From Hellea balneolensis DSM 19091 (GTDB lineage Bacteria > Pseudomonadota > Alphaproteobacteria > Caulobacterales > Maricaulaceae): DNA of 64,000 nucleotides. Positions 63,956 through 64,000 of the stretch are shown one piece after another. How positions within the stretch are numbered: position 1 is the stretch's first letter; every line of letters starts with the position of its first letter. The position numbers and the translations under genes were made by a program. The stretch covers positions 1,172,179 to 1,236,178 of the forward strand of contig NZ_AUAC01000002.1 in NCBI RefSeq assembly GCF_000428525.1. The letters are read 5' to 3'. The notes under the pieces were generated by a model. It was not told the DNA's origin. It worked only from the letters and a program-made list of their open reading frames with translations, and did no database searches.

Positions 63956-64000
63956 ATGATGTGCACGCAAACGAGAGAAACGATTAGGAGAGCAAGATAA
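63956..64000 (+). CDS. Possible 14-residue leader peptide ahead of a gene beyond the window
   Basis: A short frame MMCTQTRETIRRAR ends exactly at the window edge. AGGAG precedes it by seven bases, and another AGGAG lies near its end, where a following gene could start. It may be a leader peptide or the window may only cut a chance frame. Confidence 0.2.
   Translation: MMCTQTRETIRRAR

Overview
The window looks like chromosomal DNA of a marine-type alphaproteobacterium with moderate GC, most likely in the Hyphomonadaceae/Maricaulales neighbourhood. This is inference from the gene content: a PstA with a long N-terminal extension, a DUF1491 protein, a DivJ/PleC-like membrane histidine kinase, a pyruvate dehydrogenase E1 beta subunit that carries its own lipoyl domain, and many outer-membrane lipoprotein peptidases. 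No rRNA, tRNA or CRISPR was seen. Coding density is high, and only two gene-free stretches exceed 300 bases (15512-15929 and 63632-64000).

Layout. 1-2181: N-terminal part of an MscK-like mechanosensitive channel (minus strand, cut by the window edge). 2276-5653: dTDP-rhamnose genes rfbC-rfbB-rfbD plus an ABC ATPase with no visible permease. 5657-10971: phosphate uptake operon read right to left (short OprP-like porin, pstS, terminator hairpin, pstC, pstA, pstB), preceded by an array of PhoB boxes. 11163-17558: MATE exporter, DUF1491 protein, BcsB-like envelope protein, a structured intergenic region and a histidine kinase. 17728-25958: M13 peptidase and a tripartite RND efflux operon. 26243-29153: phoR, a three-copy PhoB box, phoU and phoB. 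29169-36936: HxlR regulator with SDR and nitroreductase, Lrp regulator with cysteine synthase, gluconate kinase and permease, and an oxidoreductase coupled to an unknown protein. 36940-47187: M1 peptidase, ArfB, vanadium-haloperoxidase-type phosphatase/peroxidase, barrel-like lipoprotein, malonyl-CoA decarboxylase, and a DUF3857-transglutaminase-Sel1 lipoprotein. 47320-58237: rpmF, eno, a hydrolase, ftsB and the pyruvate dehydrogenase locus (pdhA, DUF3291, MAPEG, pdhB, unknown, pdhC, unknown, lpd). 58261-62236: acyltransferase, class-C-type serine hydrolase and a second lpd. 62302-64000: small membrane protein and an IS110-family element.

How the parts work together. The Pho system is split: the transporter operon and the sensor/regulator genes lie about 16 kb apart, and both carry textbook 11-bp-spaced CTGTCAT repeats, so both probably answer to PhoB. 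The glycolysis/pyruvate block (eno, pdhA, pdhB, pdhC, lpd) is interrupted by four small genes of unclear role.

The most unusual signal is in the pyruvate dehydrogenase locus. Two different palindromic repeat elements (52278-52405 and 54122-54270) lie in frame inside the flexible linkers of PdhB and PdhC, and a third palindromic element (56613-56743) sits between genes just upstream of lpd. Other points of interest are the structured non-coding stretch at 15512-15929, the hairpin-rich 3' region of the IS110 element, the shortened phosphate porin, and the lipidated barrel-like protein joined to the haloperoxidase gene.
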